Shown here piece after piece: positions 1-12,190 of a DNA stretch of 64,000 bases. The notes under the pieces are model-generated. The model had not been told where the DNA came from, did not search any database, and was given only the letters and a program-made list of their open reading frames with translations. This DNA is from Pseudopyrenochaeta lycopersici (taxonomy: Eukaryota; Ascomycota; Dothideomycetes; Pleosporales; Pseudopyrenochaetaceae), in assembly GCA_003313425.1 (NCBI GenBank), contig NHZP01000074.1, positions 62,001 to 126,000 on the forward strand, given 5' to 3'. A program made the position numbers and the translations under genes. How positions within the stretch are numbered: position 1 is the stretch's first letter; each line of letters starts with the position of its first letter.

Positions 1-2200
1 AAATGCTGAGGCTTCAAGTAAGCAGGCCTATCTTGCCAGCCACGTAACAGTAATATTACCAGCACACCCTGCGATGGTTAAATACCTAACTACCCTGCCT
101 ATCCTTAAGAGTGCTGAAATTCACACACTCTCAATACTAGGTATTAATCAGCTAGACGCGCTCACTATCATTCAACTTCCTAGACGTAAGCAACGCGGTT
201 ATCTTAACTAGAGCAGACTGTTTGTTTATACAGTTACATCCCTTACGCGATTTCACTGCGATACTGGTTTTAAGCGAGATGTCTTCTTTAATTAAGTCTC
301 GAACGTTAATACTATCGTTAAGTATTACTAGCAGCATTTCTAACTCTTCGCGTAACTGCCTTACTAACTCTAAGTCTCTTACGCAAATCTTATCTAGAGC
401 GAGAGGCTGCGTAGAGGGAAATCTCTAACGCCGCCTAAGACGGAATTTCTCTTAAAGGGCCTCTACTGCCTTAACTTATTGTTAAGTGCGCCTATTTCCT
501 CTTAAACGTCGTTCTTCTAGCTGGATTTCTTAAATGCTTTCAGCTGTAACAGACAGCCTGTCTGTTTGAGGCTCGCCTAGCTTCTCTAGCTTATTCTAGA
601 TGTTGCTTCCAAATTCTTTGCTTATACGTTAATAACTAAGACCAGAAGGCTTAATAACTTACGTGCGCCCTCTAATATTTAATAAAGTAGCTAGGCTTTA
701 GCTTCTAGCACGTTTAGAGGCAGTTATTGCTAAGGCTGTTGTCTAGACGCCAGCCTTAGTTACAGAATCATTCTTACTATCGCTAGCAGCAGGAAGAAGT
801 AACTTAGTCTGCTTATAATACCTGAAATAATTCTCCTACAGCTACTTAGGTAGAATAGGCACATTTAGAGGAAGCTTCGTCCCTGCATGCAATTACTTTC
901 TATACTATTTAATTACCTCTATCTAGAATATCTAGTTAAGGTACCCTTATCTAGAGCGCGTATCTATATTATCAGCTGTAATCTTAGAGGTAGGCATCTT
1001 ATACTTGTTAACGATACTGCGCAACTTAGCGTTGCTGTCCTTATAATACTTCTTTATCTAAGCAGGTATATTAGCTATCTACTAATATACTTCTTCCTAG
1101 TTAGTAATGTTAATAAATCTATCCTGCCTCCTCCTCGCAGATTATCGTTAATAGTAAAGAGCTATATTAAGGAAGGGAGCGAGGTTGTCTAGCGAGGTCC
1201 TGCGCAGTAACTATTAGACTGCCGTTACGCTAGAGTGCGAGTACACTACCTAAACAGAATATAGAATAAGAACCTGCCTTAGTACATGCTAATAGTATTC
1301 GTCTAGATAGGCAAACGCGCTCTCTATCTCCTTTTTCCTCTTCTTCTTATAAGTGTCTATGTCCTTAAGTATAGGATATTGCTGCTTAAAAGCAGCGACG
1401 CCTCTATACTACAACATTAGGCTTAGTCTTCCTTTTAGAAATTCTCTAGTCGCGATAATAAGGGTCGAAGTCTTATTAAAGTAAGTCGCTAAGGCCACCA
1501 TCTAATTATCTACTATGCCCTTCTATTCAACAGGCGAGACTTGCAGTAAGCTTCGAACCTAAGTGTCTACTGTAATCCCTACGTGCTAAGGGACTTCAAC
1601 ATTACTATAACGCTTAAGCTCAGTTCTATAGTCTTTAATAGCTTCTTTGCTAGTAAATTATATAATCTCTGTCGGCGTAGGCTTAATTGTAGTTATAGTT
1701 AGTTAAGGATTTAGGTTTAATAGTAGGGGTGGACGCTTCCTAGGCTGTTTGGGTGTCTAAGGCGGCTGTAACATCGCTTAAAGTTTGTACCTAACAGGCA
1801 CTCGTGTGTCTACCTCAGAAAGTTTCAATAGATAGTAACAGGAAGCAAGAAAGAGAAACTCAGGCCCTGTAGGATCAACTATAGGCTCAAGATTTGGAAG
1901 GGGTTTAAGCAGCGGAAAGTATCTTTCCCTCCCTAACTTTACTTAAAAGCCCCGCCAAGGCTCGTCAATGTAGTAAAAGGTAAAGTTACTATCATTTTAA
2001 CTCCTTCCTGTTACCTGATTAGCTGGCATAGCAGGTCCTCTTAAGAGTTGGCTACTCAGGAACGTTTCCTAAGCAGGTCTTATCTTACTGCCAAACGCAG
2101 CTATAAACTTACCTTCACACTTTAAAACATTAATTATCTCATCTTCTACCTCCTTTAATTAATTCTGCATCTTCGAATTATCGCTCCGTGGCCTCGTGGT
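1..2200 (-). pseudogene. Degenerate third ORF downstream of pol (partial)
   Basis: Reading the minus strand, a stop-riddled frame around 1,930-1,350 contains FKQQYPILKDIDTYKKKRKK, which aligns with FDAQFPIVKDVKDYQAKRGN in the third ORF of the 22.4-34.2 kb element. The gene lies after the second palindrome (2,238-2,291), as in the younger element. About 2.2 kb is present, so the C-terminal part that would match the dioxygenase-like region lies beyond the window edge. Function unknown. The value of this remnant is that it shows ORF3 is an old, conserved component of this retrotransposon lineage. Confidence 0.6.
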
Positions 2201-2237
2201 TGCGTTGCAGCTGTTAGCGCAGATATTAAGTTGTCCA

Positions 2238-2291
2238 GCCAATCAGATTTCAGCAGGTCTCGCTAAGCTCACCTAGCGATTGCTGATTGGC
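2238..2291. repeat. Palindrome between pol and ORF3 of the degraded element
   Basis: Outer arms GCCAATCA and TGATTGGC, inner arms CAGCA/TGCTG and CGCTA/TAGCG. It sits at the pol-ORF3 junction, matching the copy at 30,021-30,078. The arms still pair although the surroundings are strongly mutated. Confidence 0.8.
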
Positions 2292-2299
2292 CAGATTCT

Positions 2300-5200
2300 T
2301 CAACACCCTGGTTTCTCCACTATTTTCAATCGCGCAGCAAGGAGATCAACCTCCCAGCGACTCTAAATAATATTTCGTTCAATTTTAACTTATTTTTATA
2401 TGTCTAGGAGGTTACGCTGCGTGTATATAATACTAAATGTGTAAAAATATGCAAAAATTTAATAAAGGAAATACAGCCCCTCCCCTACTTTAAGATAAAA
2501 GCCCGTCCCCTAGGCTTAAGTAAGCTCATCATCTAAGTCAGAATTAATTTCTAAATTAGGTATTTAAACATATTGTCGTCTCTTAGTTTCTGTCAAAGAT
2601 CTTAGTATAATAATAGGATAGCTGCGTACAGTTAGCTGTATTATATCTTCAGATAAATCTAAGTTTATAGGAGGATTATTCTCTGTCTCTTATAACTAAA
2701 TCGCGTCTTAGTTAGGATTTTTAATAACTGTAAACTTATTATCTTAAGAGTTGTTAGATTAAGCAGGCGGTAGTAAAAAGTTAGCTTTAGCATCCTACAA
2801 CGAAGGATCCTATAGCTTTATACAACCTTAATACTCCTAAGCGACCTTACTTTCATCTTAAGGTACCTACAGCTTAAGTCTCTATCCTAGGGTAGTGTTT
2901 CTAAATCGCGTGCTATTAAGGTCTATAAGTTAATAGTTACCTTTATCTTAATTAGTATAAAAGACTTTATATAGTCCTAGCTATCTACTCGCAAGCTTCT
3001 TGTCTCTTAATATGTTAATATCTCTAGCTAAGTCCTACATTAGTACAAAGTTATCTTCTTTAATTTCCTCTTAACAAATCTCTCTATAATTATCCTAATA
3101 TTCCTTCTTTTCGCGTTGCAGGCGCTTAGTTCTTAACACTGCGTCCTTAAGAAATTAATCTCTTAAATCTAGCTGCATAGCTCGCACCGCTAATAACTAG
3201 CCTCTTAATGTTACTTATCTAAATAGCAATGTCTGCCATATTAGAAGAGCAAGCTTAATTAGAAGTACTAGATTCTGACTAGTAACTAACTAATAAGGAG
3301 AATATCCAGTCTAACTCTAAGTAGAAATTCTGTCTGCCTATAATACTATTAGAAGATTATTAACCTAAGGTCTAGGAAGCTTTGCTAGTGCGTTACATAT
3401 TAGCTTATAACTACCCTTAATTTTTCCTATAGCCTAAGGGTTGTATGCTAATACCTAGATCCTCCTAATATAATAAATCTTAGTAAGGGCTTTAACTACC
3501 TTTCTAAAATTAGGTCTGCCGTCTACAGTAAGTATCCTTATTATACTCTAGTAACACAAGATTTCCTTATATAAAAACTTAGTAACAGTAGATAACTTAT
3601 TATTAGCTATTGCTCGTGCCTCTAGCCATCTACTAAGGTATTCTCGTGCAATTATAATAAATTTCTTTCCTTAATAATACAGCATGTAAACAACGTCTAT
3701 AGTAACTCGTTCCCATAATACGTAACAGTAGGTATTTATTAGCATCTCTTACTTACGACTTAATAATCTCTGCTAGCACTGTTTACATAATGCAATCGTG
3801 CGTCGCACCTCCTTATGCATCCTTTCCTACTAGTATCGTTAAGTAAGCATTAAATAGACGCTGTTCACTCCTCTGTAACTAATCTATTAATATACTTCCT
3901 ATATAGCTATAGTCTTTAGATTAGGATTATCTATAACTTAATAAATAGCTATATTCCTTATAGACTTTTAGAACAGATAGCCTTCTCGCATAAAGAAATT
4001 TATCGCCCTCTTTTTCTACGCTTGAAGTTGTGCCCTCGCAAGGCCTTCAGGCTTCTTAAATCTTATTAAGAACTAAGTAATTACTTCTAACTTATCTAAG
4101 TATTACTTATTTAGTACCCTACTCGTCTTAGCAGGCGAGGCAAACTTAAGGTTAGTAACCAGGTTTTTAATAAAATCTTTGAGGTCGTCTTTAGTCTCGT
4201 CTAGCTGTTCCTATCCTTCTAGCTTCAGATATCGTGACAACGCATTAGGAATAATATTCTTCTTTCTAGGAACATGCTTAATATTAAAGTCCTAGGTAAG
4301 GATAGCTGCGAGCCACCTATTTTAGACTAACCTAGGAACGTCAGGCGATAATCTGTTAAGTTAATAAATAAGCGTCTAAGCGTCTGTTTCAATAGTAAAA
4401 TGTTGTCTATATAGCTAGGTTCTGAATTTCTTTAGCGCCTATAATACTGCCTTACACTTAAGCTTTATTAAGTGCTAGAGACTCTTAGCTTTTAACTATA
4501 TTATACTTTTAAATTAACACAGATGTCTTTTTCTGTCTGCTCTAATCTGTTTAAGAGACGCGCCTGCGCCTTCCTTACTCGCGTCTACTGCCACAAAAAG
4601 CATACCTCTATTCTTATAATTAAGACTCGCTAACGCTAGGGCTGAAGTAATATATTACTTTAAGGTACGCATAGCCTCTTATTAAGCCCCCTGCCATATC
4701 TATTCAACGCTAGTCCTTATTAACTAGAATAGGGGCTTCGCGCGAATAGCAAAGCTAGGCACCTATATCCTGTAGTAGACACAGATACCCACAAACGCCC
4801 TTACTTCTTTCACGTTTCTACATTCTAGCTAATCCAGAATCTTGGCTACTTTCTATTAATCTAGATGTCTTCCTTACGCAGTAACCTTATATCTAACTAC
4901 CCCCAATCTAGAGACTCCCTAATAACACTTCTTACCTAAAATTATAGCTCTAGCTCTTTCTACGTCAGCTAAAGCCCTGTCTAGCTGCTAAATATATTCT
5001 AATATATATCTTCTTACTCTAGGAAATACTTCTTCTCCTCTATAGTTAGTTTTAGGACCGCCAGCAGTAATATCATCTATAAAAGGAATAGTATATAGCT
5101 AATAATCCTTTATAATCTTTATAACTACTTGCTGAAAGACTGCAACTAAGTTAGTTGCGCCTTAAACTATTGTACAGTATCAAAGCAAACTAACTAGCGT

Positions 5201-7000
5201 ATAAAAGGCAGTTATATCTCTGCTATCTAGATAAAGTGTAATCTAGTTATATCCTAAGAATAGATCTATAAGAGACAGAATACAACATCTACTAAAACGC
5301 TTAGAGAATTCATCTGCTGTTAGAGGCAGATTAGCATCCCTAAGAGACACTGCATTCATCTTAATTAAGCTAAGTATTATCTAATAACTCTTATCCTTCT
5401 TTTTAACCAGAAACTATAAGTTTCTGTACTAACTAGCGCATCTTTCTAGTACCCCTCTATTAAGTCTGTTATTAAACATTATAACTACCTCTTCCTTAAC
5501 AGCTCGCGCTATTAGGAATAATTTTTCTTACTAAGCTTTATGTTTAATAGTCCGTATCTTATATAGAGGACATACATCCTTAATAATTCGTCCTGTCTTA
5601 GAGAAAGTAAAAGCAATCGCGCCTTCTCTATTTATTAACATTTCAATAAATAGCTAAACTTCTAATTTTATTAACTTAGATCTAAACTTTTATAAGGCTA
5701 GCCTTTCTAGTGTTACTCTTATGCCCTGTAGGAATACTGCATATCTACATTTAAAAAGGTAATTAAAAGGCCCTATATTAGGAGGTCTTAGACTTTTTCT
5801 TAAGAGTTACAGTTTAATAGTATGTCGCTTCCAATCCTTACGCCTAAACTCCTTAATATCTAATGCCGCAGGAATATCTACAGGTCGTACCTTATCAGCT
5901 ACCCTCTTATACAGGGTATTAACCTAACTGCCTATATACTTCCTTCTCTTTTCCTATTACGCCTGACAGTTAAGTTCACATATAACTAAAAAAGACTCTA
6001 ATTCTTACACAGCTAAAGAATCCTTAGAGGCTCTAACTCTATAGCTTATTACTTACTTTACCTATTCTTTAAATTACTGCTTATTATTAGTTGTAAAAAT
6101 AGGTAAAAATTTACTAAATCTAATAGAAGCTTTTATAAACTTAGCCTCCTAAATATACTTAACCTAAGCATAAGATAAATAAGATTCTAAACTAAAACAT
6201 CGCCCTAAGTATCTTCTACTTAAATCTAGACACTCCTCCCTAGAAAGAGTGTCTGCTACATATTTTCCTTATCTTTAGGAGTTAGTATATAGTCTCTTAG
6301 ATGCAGCGGAGTAAGATTAGAGGCTATAAAGACGGCGTTTCTGTCTCTATTCTTAGAAATAATCCTACACGTAATCCTTCTATATACGTTATACTAAATT
6401 AATAACCTTGCTAAAGCGCACTAAGGTCCACCTAAAATCGCTAATCTCGTTAGGTTTCAAACAATCCTAAAGTAACTGACAACAGTCACCTCTCCTACTT
6501 TAACTAGGACACTCTACGCAGTTCCTACAAAAGGATTAGTACTTCCATTCGCAGTAACTACTCTATCTTAATGCGAGCTACCTTACTTATAGTCTTTATA
6601 TGTAAGCTTTAATACCTTAGCCGCACTATATCTTAAAAAGTTTATCTGTACGCTAGTGTTAATAAGACACTTCACTACATGCCTATTAAATAAGGCCTAG
6701 CAGGTTAGAAGGTCACACTGCACGTAGGCTATGCCTATCTTCTTTTAAATTATTATAGCTTCTTATTTAGTAGGATTAACTAAAGCTTCATGCTAAGTGT
6801 TATATATTCCCGGGGCTTTATGCCTAGTTTATGCATTAAAAGTCCTAAATTATATTAAGTTAAGCTCTAAATTCAGCCTTTTTTTAAGACTAACCATCTC
6901 TACTTAATTTAATTTACCCTTTTCTTTATTAGAAAAATGCCTCTGAACATCCCTAATGGTATAAGCGGACGCGGGGTTGTACAGGGTAAGGCACTGCAGT
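2300..7000 (-). pseudogene. Degenerate protease / reverse transcriptase / RNase H / integrase region
   Basis: No long frame survives, but minus-strand translation shows recognisable blocks. The protease motif is at 6,625-6,672 (expected DTG reads NTS). The RT block at 5,200-5,270 corresponds to MDLFSGYDQITLHPDSRD of the young element. The order protease, RT, RNase H, integrase is of Ty3/gypsy type. Many positions show glutamine, arginine or tryptophan codons replaced by stops, as RIP produces. Domain borders are approximate because the frame is interrupted throughout. Confidence 0.65.
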
Positions 7001-7004
7001 GTCA

Positions 7005-7058
7005 GCCAATCAGGTTCCAGCAGGTCTCGCTTAGCTGACCTAGCGATTGCTGATTAGC
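7005..7058. repeat. Palindrome upstream of protease in the degraded element
   Basis: Second copy of the same palindrome (GCCAATCAG ... GATTAGC outer arms, CAGCA/TGCTG inner arms), about 4.77 kb from the other copy. It corresponds to 25,449-25,506 in the young element. One outer-arm base pair is lost here (G to A), as RIP would cause. Confidence 0.75.
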
Positions 7059-7059
7059 T

Positions 7060-9330
7060 GGCCGGCCCAATACTCAATTCCACGGCGTTCACGCTGGCTA
7101 ACAACGCAGTAGGCTTATCAATCGCTTTTAATATATTTCTAACTTATTTTTAAAGCTAATGTTAGCTTATAAGGTCCCTAAAAGTCACACTACGCACCTC
7201 CTAACGCAGTATAGTAGTGGCGATACAGTTTAGATGCGGGCCGAGCAAATAACAGAGCTCCGTGTCAGTAAGGCCGTTATTCTAGTTCTTCTTTTTCTTA
7301 TTCTAACTAACAAATTCAGGCTCAGCTTTCAAATCCTAAAAGCTTCTATCGTCGTCTAGAGGCTGTATGAGAGAGAATAGCTTATCATAGGCTTAGCTAG
7401 CGAATAGAATCAGCTCCACTCGTTCAAACTCCTCAATATCTATTAGTTCGAATGCAGTGTTACCCCTCATAACAGGCATACAATAGTCCTTAACTGTAAC
7501 TCGCTTTAGTTATTCAGAATAAGGAGGTTTAGCAGGAGCTTACTTCTAAACTTTGCTCTGCCTAACTTTCTTAAGAACTAGATCTTTCCCAACATTCTGA
7601 CGCGTTTAAGAGCGTGTTGCTACATAAGTTAAGCTAGCATTCACTGCTCCTTCCTTAAAAGCACTAAGAATAATGTCCTGAGATGTGACCTCATCAAGGG
7701 CAAAACACGCTTCAGTTAAGCCTCTTAGCAATATCCTAACGTTCTAAAAGTTTAGTAGGTCCTTAGCCAGGCTTATAGCTATCCTGCCATATCTATCTTC
7801 TGTAATCGTATTCGTATTAGGACTAACCACCTTCTATTACTACACAGCTGGTAGTCTAAGCTTTTAATATTAAGCAGGCCTTAAGTCTACTCTATTAAAC
7901 TTCTCTAGACATACTGCTAATACTAGCTAATCTAAGATATTATTAGTAACTCCGTAATACTCCCGAATTTTCTGTTTTAACTAATAGAGCTGTAACATTT
8001 AGGGTGCAGTTCCTTAGATTTACCCTAACCTCTTATGCGAAGAACTAAAATAGTAAGTCTTATATCTAACTTCCTTGTTCTACTTAAAGCTAATCTAGCT
8101 AAGATACAAAAGCAGCTAATATAGCTTACATTCTCTAGCAATGTAACTAAGGAGGTTACACATATTACAAGTGTTTTAATATTCACGTCCTTAGATAGTA
8201 ATTACGCCTTACTAAGGATTTAAGTTGCGAGGAGCCGTCGTCATGTACGAGCCATCATTCCTTTCCGATAGTAACTGCTTAGCATTATCTCTTGAGACAA
8301 CTCAGCCGATAAAGTACGCGTACGTAGCTGGGTTCCTCAGAATCTAACCAAGCTTAGGATGAACCATCATCTCGTTGACCTCAGCTAGGCTAATCTTCTA
8401 GTCGCCGAGAGCTGAAATAAGGTCTTAAACCTCTAGATCTACACTAGGTAGAAGAGCAGGCCTAGCTTCCTCTTAAACTTTACTTTTCTTATACTCATCA
8501 ACTGCGTCTTTTAGCTGCTCAGCTGTTAATATTTTCTTTTCTTAATCAAGGATCTAGTGTGTAAGCTTAGCCTCTCTTTCTGCATAACCAAGGGATATCT
8601 ATTTTATCCCCTCTCTCTGGCGGTACACGCGCTTAAGATACGTGTAAATCTTCTTAATATTAAAACTCTCTAGCTTATCTAGAATCGGCCCTTTATGTAT
8701 GTAGATAAAGATTATATCTTAGTCTTCTCTTAGAAGGCCTCTGGCGAAAAAGAAGCCAGCCTCTATCCTATATAGCTAGCCTGTCTTAATATAAGCGTTA
8801 CTGTACGCTGCGAAGTTAGTTAAATACTCAGATAGTCCTAGGAATTTTCTTAACGTTTCAGAAACATAGGTCTCTAGGAACGCTCGCGTTCCCATGCGTT
8901 AAGCTACATCTTAATCGTGCTAATACTCTTTTATTACTTCTTAAAGCTTCTTCTAGTCTAGTACCCTATATAGCCTTATTTTCTTAATAAAGCTTCTGTA
9001 TATAGTGTTACAGAAGTCTGGAAGGATTCTTATCTTTTAATAGTTGTTATAGCCGCTATTATCTGCCTAGCGATTAAAGTTATCTAGGAACTTAGTAACG
9101 TCTTTTCCTATAAATAGAAAGTCTTTCCTTACCGGCCTTATAGGCACAAGTACTTTGCTAGTATCTATAGTATGTTTCTCAATAACCTTAATAGCTAGCG
9201 TAAGATCTAATCTGAATGACAGCGAATCTGGTATTAATTTAGCTATAAGGATGGCTGAAGGCTGAATCCTGAATAGGCTGCTGCAGCCCTTTAGTATAAC
9301 TAAATAAGGAGACTGCAACTACTAGGCAGT
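7060..9330 (-). pseudogene. Degenerate gag region
   Basis: The 83-codon minus-strand remnant at 9,067-9,318 ends in a segment (VPIRPVRKDFLFIGKDVTKF) that aligns with the N-terminal gag segment of the younger element (LPMRHGTGPVFNGTNATKF). The rest is interrupted by stops. Gag would form the particle shell; the zinc knuckle expected near the left end of this block was not confidently located. Confidence 0.55.
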
Positions 9331-9544
9331 TCCTTACTAACGCTGATAATTAACTAAAATCTAATACTGTACTACTTCTAAATTATTTCTTAATCGTTTA
9401 TAGCTATTCTCGTTTCTGTTTTCTGTTATCTTATTCTTATTCTTATTACTATTCTATTACTAAGTTAGCTTCTGCTTATTATATAGGAAGTCTTAATTTA
9501 TTATAGCAAGATAATAAGGATACAGCCTTAACAGAGCTGGTCCC

Positions 9545-9962
9545 TGTTAACTCTTAGCTCTAAAAATGTAGAGGGGGTGGCCGCAACAGCGCTATCCCTC
9601 TTAAAGGTTCCGAAGGCTAGCCGTAACAGCGCCATCCCTCTTAAAGGTTCTGAAGGCTGGCCGCAACAGCGCTATCCCTCTTAAAGGTTTATCAGAGTTA
9701 AACAGACACCCAGCTCTTTCTAGGTAATCCTATGATCTCTGTATCGCAATATAGCGCTCTTATATTTGTGTTTTCGACGTTAACAGTTTAATGCTATGTA
9801 GGCTTTTTCTGCTCTTATTAGCTATAGCCTAACCAGAACAGACCGTTATGCCCCTTAAGCTTCGCCATTATTTGTAGAGTTAACAAGGTAGTTCAGCACA
9901 ATCCCGCAGTTCTAGTGTTGTGAATAAGAGGTAACGTTAGAATCAAACGTGCGTGAATAACA
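9545..9962 (-). repeat. Possible 5' LTR of the degraded element
   Basis: The segment starts TGTTAAC and ends GAATAACA, so it has TG..CA-type short inverted ends, and it lies just upstream of the gag remnant. The partner LTR is outside the window and no target duplication can be checked. The borders are a guess. Confidence 0.3.
9579..9690. repeat. 40-bp tandem repeat, about 2.8 copies
   Basis: Units start at 9,579, 9,619 and 9,659 with the core GGCCGCAACAGCGCTATCCC followed by TCTTAAAGGTTC. The second copy differs by single C/T or G/A changes. It lies in the presumed LTR or leader of the degraded element. Confidence 0.9.
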
Positions 9963-10467
9963 GGAGCAGCCCTGCCTGTGCAGTCTGCCAGAAACGAAGG
10001 TAAGTATAGAGCCTAATTAAAAGTAATAAACAAAATAGTCTGAAATCTCATTGAATTGACGTAGCTAATGCACTAGCTACTTCGCAAAATCTCAGTTTTG
10101 AAGTGAATTCTCGTGGTGTGTGGTGCATGGTGCATCACGTTTGGTGCATGAGGTTTTGGTGCATAACGTTGAGATCTCTCGCATCTCCAAGTCTTATCAT
10201 CAAATCTCGCTGACAAAGGAAACCCATCATCACCTGATTGCCCAGGTACCCTGTGCAACGGCACAATAGCCCTTAAGATTCTTCACATACTTATACATAT
10301 TATATAATTAAGTATTTTAGCTTTTTTTAAGAAATAGCTTTAAACTTATATAACTCTTTTACTACTAGCTTAAATTTAATATTTTTTTTTAAATTATTAC
10401 TAATACTTTAAAAATTTATATATTAAATTTTCAGAAGTATAGCTGATTTAGATAGGTAGATAGAAGG
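9963..10467. other. Non-coding spacer with GGTGCAT repeats
   Basis: The left part has near-normal GC with a cluster of GGTGCAT-like words at about 10,119-10,165. From about 10,280 it turns into very AT-rich DNA. A 63-codon minus-strand frame here has no recognisable protein. It is probably the end of another repeat; no gene seen. Confidence 0.5.
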
Positions 10468-10689
10468 TGTTACAAGAGGCTACAAGTAGGGGTTTCAACG
10501 CTTAACTAATAGCTTAATTATTATACTACATGCAATCTTAGGTATAATACAAGATATTATATAAAGAAGAGAAGAGAATAGAAACTTAGGTGTAGAAGAA
10601 TACTTAGGGGCTAGGCCTGTGCTTAAGCTTAGGCCTTAACAGAGCTAGCTAATTTAGGTGTTGCGGGAACTACAGTAGTTACTATAACA
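10468..10689 (-). repeat. LTR (3' LTR in element orientation)
   Basis: 222 bp, TG...CA ends, same sequence as 19,235-19,456 apart from transitions. The left flank GAAGG repeats on the far side of the element. Confidence 0.9.
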
Positions 10690-11559
10690 GTACCCCCCTC
10701 TTACTCTTAATCTCCTATAAGAAGTGTTTATAGAGCAGTGTTATTACTAGTGTCTTACTTTTAAGTGTTTATATAGTAGTGTTGTTACTAGTATTAGGTT
10801 TATGTCTTTGCGTAGTAAGAGCCTTACTCTTACTCTTACATAGTTTTAGGTAGCTCTAAGATATTAGATTACCTCTTATAGAAATTAGTTACAGCTTAAT
10901 TTTCTTTTAAGTTTATAGCAGGTTCTTAACTTATCTTATTATAGTCTGCCTACTTTACTAGGTATTTATATTAGTTCTATTATTTATTAAGGCGCAGGTC
11001 CTTTATACTTTTAATAAAGTACTGCTTCTTATTATTTACTATTACTAGTCTAGGTAGTATTACTTACTAACTAGGTAGGTAGTCTAACTTAGCTGCAGTT
11101 AGTTAGAGTAAAGAGATATAGAAAACTAGGTGTATCTTTATAGATTTAGGCAGTTTAAGTTTATACGCGTAAGAGGAGATCTTCTTAGCTACGTAGTAAG
11201 GGCTAAGATTCTTCTAGTCTAGCTTCTTTAAGGCTTATTAAGTGCAGATGTTTTAAGCATTAAGCTAGACTTTGTCGCCTGCTTTATACACAGATACTAG
11301 GAGGCGTTTCTTATTTACGTGTTCCTATTAACAGGCTTAGACTTATATTATTTCTTCGCGGATAAACTCTATTATATTAAATATCTTCTTAATTATCTAG
11401 TTATCTTCTTAGGCCTGTAGAGCCTAGTATAAGGCTTTCTTTATATTTAAAGGCAGTTTAAAACCTATTTATAGGTTCTAGCTAAAGCAGGCTATTATTA
11501 AGGATAACTTAGTTAATTCTAAGACTATGTTATTTACTTTAAGTTAAGTAATAGGTAAG

Positions 11560-11928
11560 TGTGGAGGAAAAAGGGAGAGCTTGGCAACAGTTACCCAGGT
11601 GATCTATGAGATGGACCACTGTTTTGTCTAGGAGGCTTTGAGAGCCAGCTATATAAAGGAGAGCTGAGCACGGCCTATTACAGGGGCCATTATACGGTAG
11701 GAGCGTGAGCAGCGTGTACGCGTGCGCGAGCGCGTCGCGCACGTGATCGCGCACGTGAGTCTACCTTCAGGTGTCTCCTGCGTGAGCTTGCCCATCAGCT
11801 TGCACGTGAGCGCGCACGTGAGCGCGCCCTTGAATGCACACAAAAGACGTGTCTCTCCAGGGTAAGCTCCTACGTCAGCGCGCACGTGAGCCTACCGTAC
11901 CCCAGGTCACAGCGCGTTGTTTGCAACA
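11560..11928 (-). repeat. Solo LTR, family A, reverse orientation
   Basis: 369 bp, TGTGGAGG ... TTGCAACA, with a perfect 5-bp target duplication GTAAG at 11,555-11,559 and 11,929-11,933. It has a TATA-like box (TATATAAAG near 11,650) and many CACGTG palindromes. It is GC-rich and almost unmutated inside a strongly mutated host, so it inserted later or escaped RIP because it is short. Inverted copies occur at 13,446 and 38,456. Confidence 0.93.
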
Positions 11929-12057
11929 GTAAGTAACTAACCTAGTTAGTTTACTAATAGTTTATGTACGCGCGTAGGACCTACTCTATTACTAAATTTA
12001 TAATCTTAGTTTAGCTATTAGTTTTAGAGTAGTAGCTAGTTAAATAGTTGTTAGGAA

Positions 12058-12190
12058 CCAAAATCCTAGTTAGGGGAGGAATGTCCTGGGGGCTGACGGC
12101 CAGTCAGGAAGCGCTGGAGTCTAACTCTGTCACACGTCACGTGACCGCTCGTTCTGCTAAGGACGAGCGCTCGCTATACTTGCGGCGAGT
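12058..12190 (+). other. GC-normal patch, possible LTR start
   Basis: A purine run (AGGGGAGGAA) followed by TGTCCTGG at 12,082 looks like a polypurine tract and LTR junction in plus orientation. The downstream sequence dissolves into AT-rich DNA and no partner or target duplication was found, so identity stays open. Confidence 0.3.

Larger units (their letters stand above)
1..9962 (-). mobile_element. RIP-degraded Ty3/gypsy-type element, partial (left end outside window)
   Basis: Minus-strand LTR retrotransposon relative, saturated with stop codons and TpA. Reading right to left it keeps the domain order of the younger element at 22.4-34.2 kb: a gag segment near 9.1-9.2 kb (VTKFLDNFNR, compare ATKFLKSYNR), a protease remnant near 6.63-6.67 kb (KCLINTSVQINF), an RT segment near 5.20-5.27 kb (LIDLFLGYN.ITLYLDSRD) and a third-ORF segment near 1.35-1.40 kb (QYPILKDIDTYK). 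It also carries the two ~55-60 bp palindromes at equivalent places. It is a related but diverged family, not a copy of the younger element. The left LTR lies outside the window; the right LTR limits are tentative. It is not expected to be active. Confidence 0.8.

Noticed and set aside
887..1192. 101-codon plus-strand frame in the degraded element
   Set aside because: It lies antisense to the third-ORF remnant, in low-complexity mutated DNA; no protein features.
10100..10180. Repeated GGTGCAT words as a CRISPR-like array
   Set aside because: Units are only 7 bases with irregular spacing and the genome is eukaryotic.
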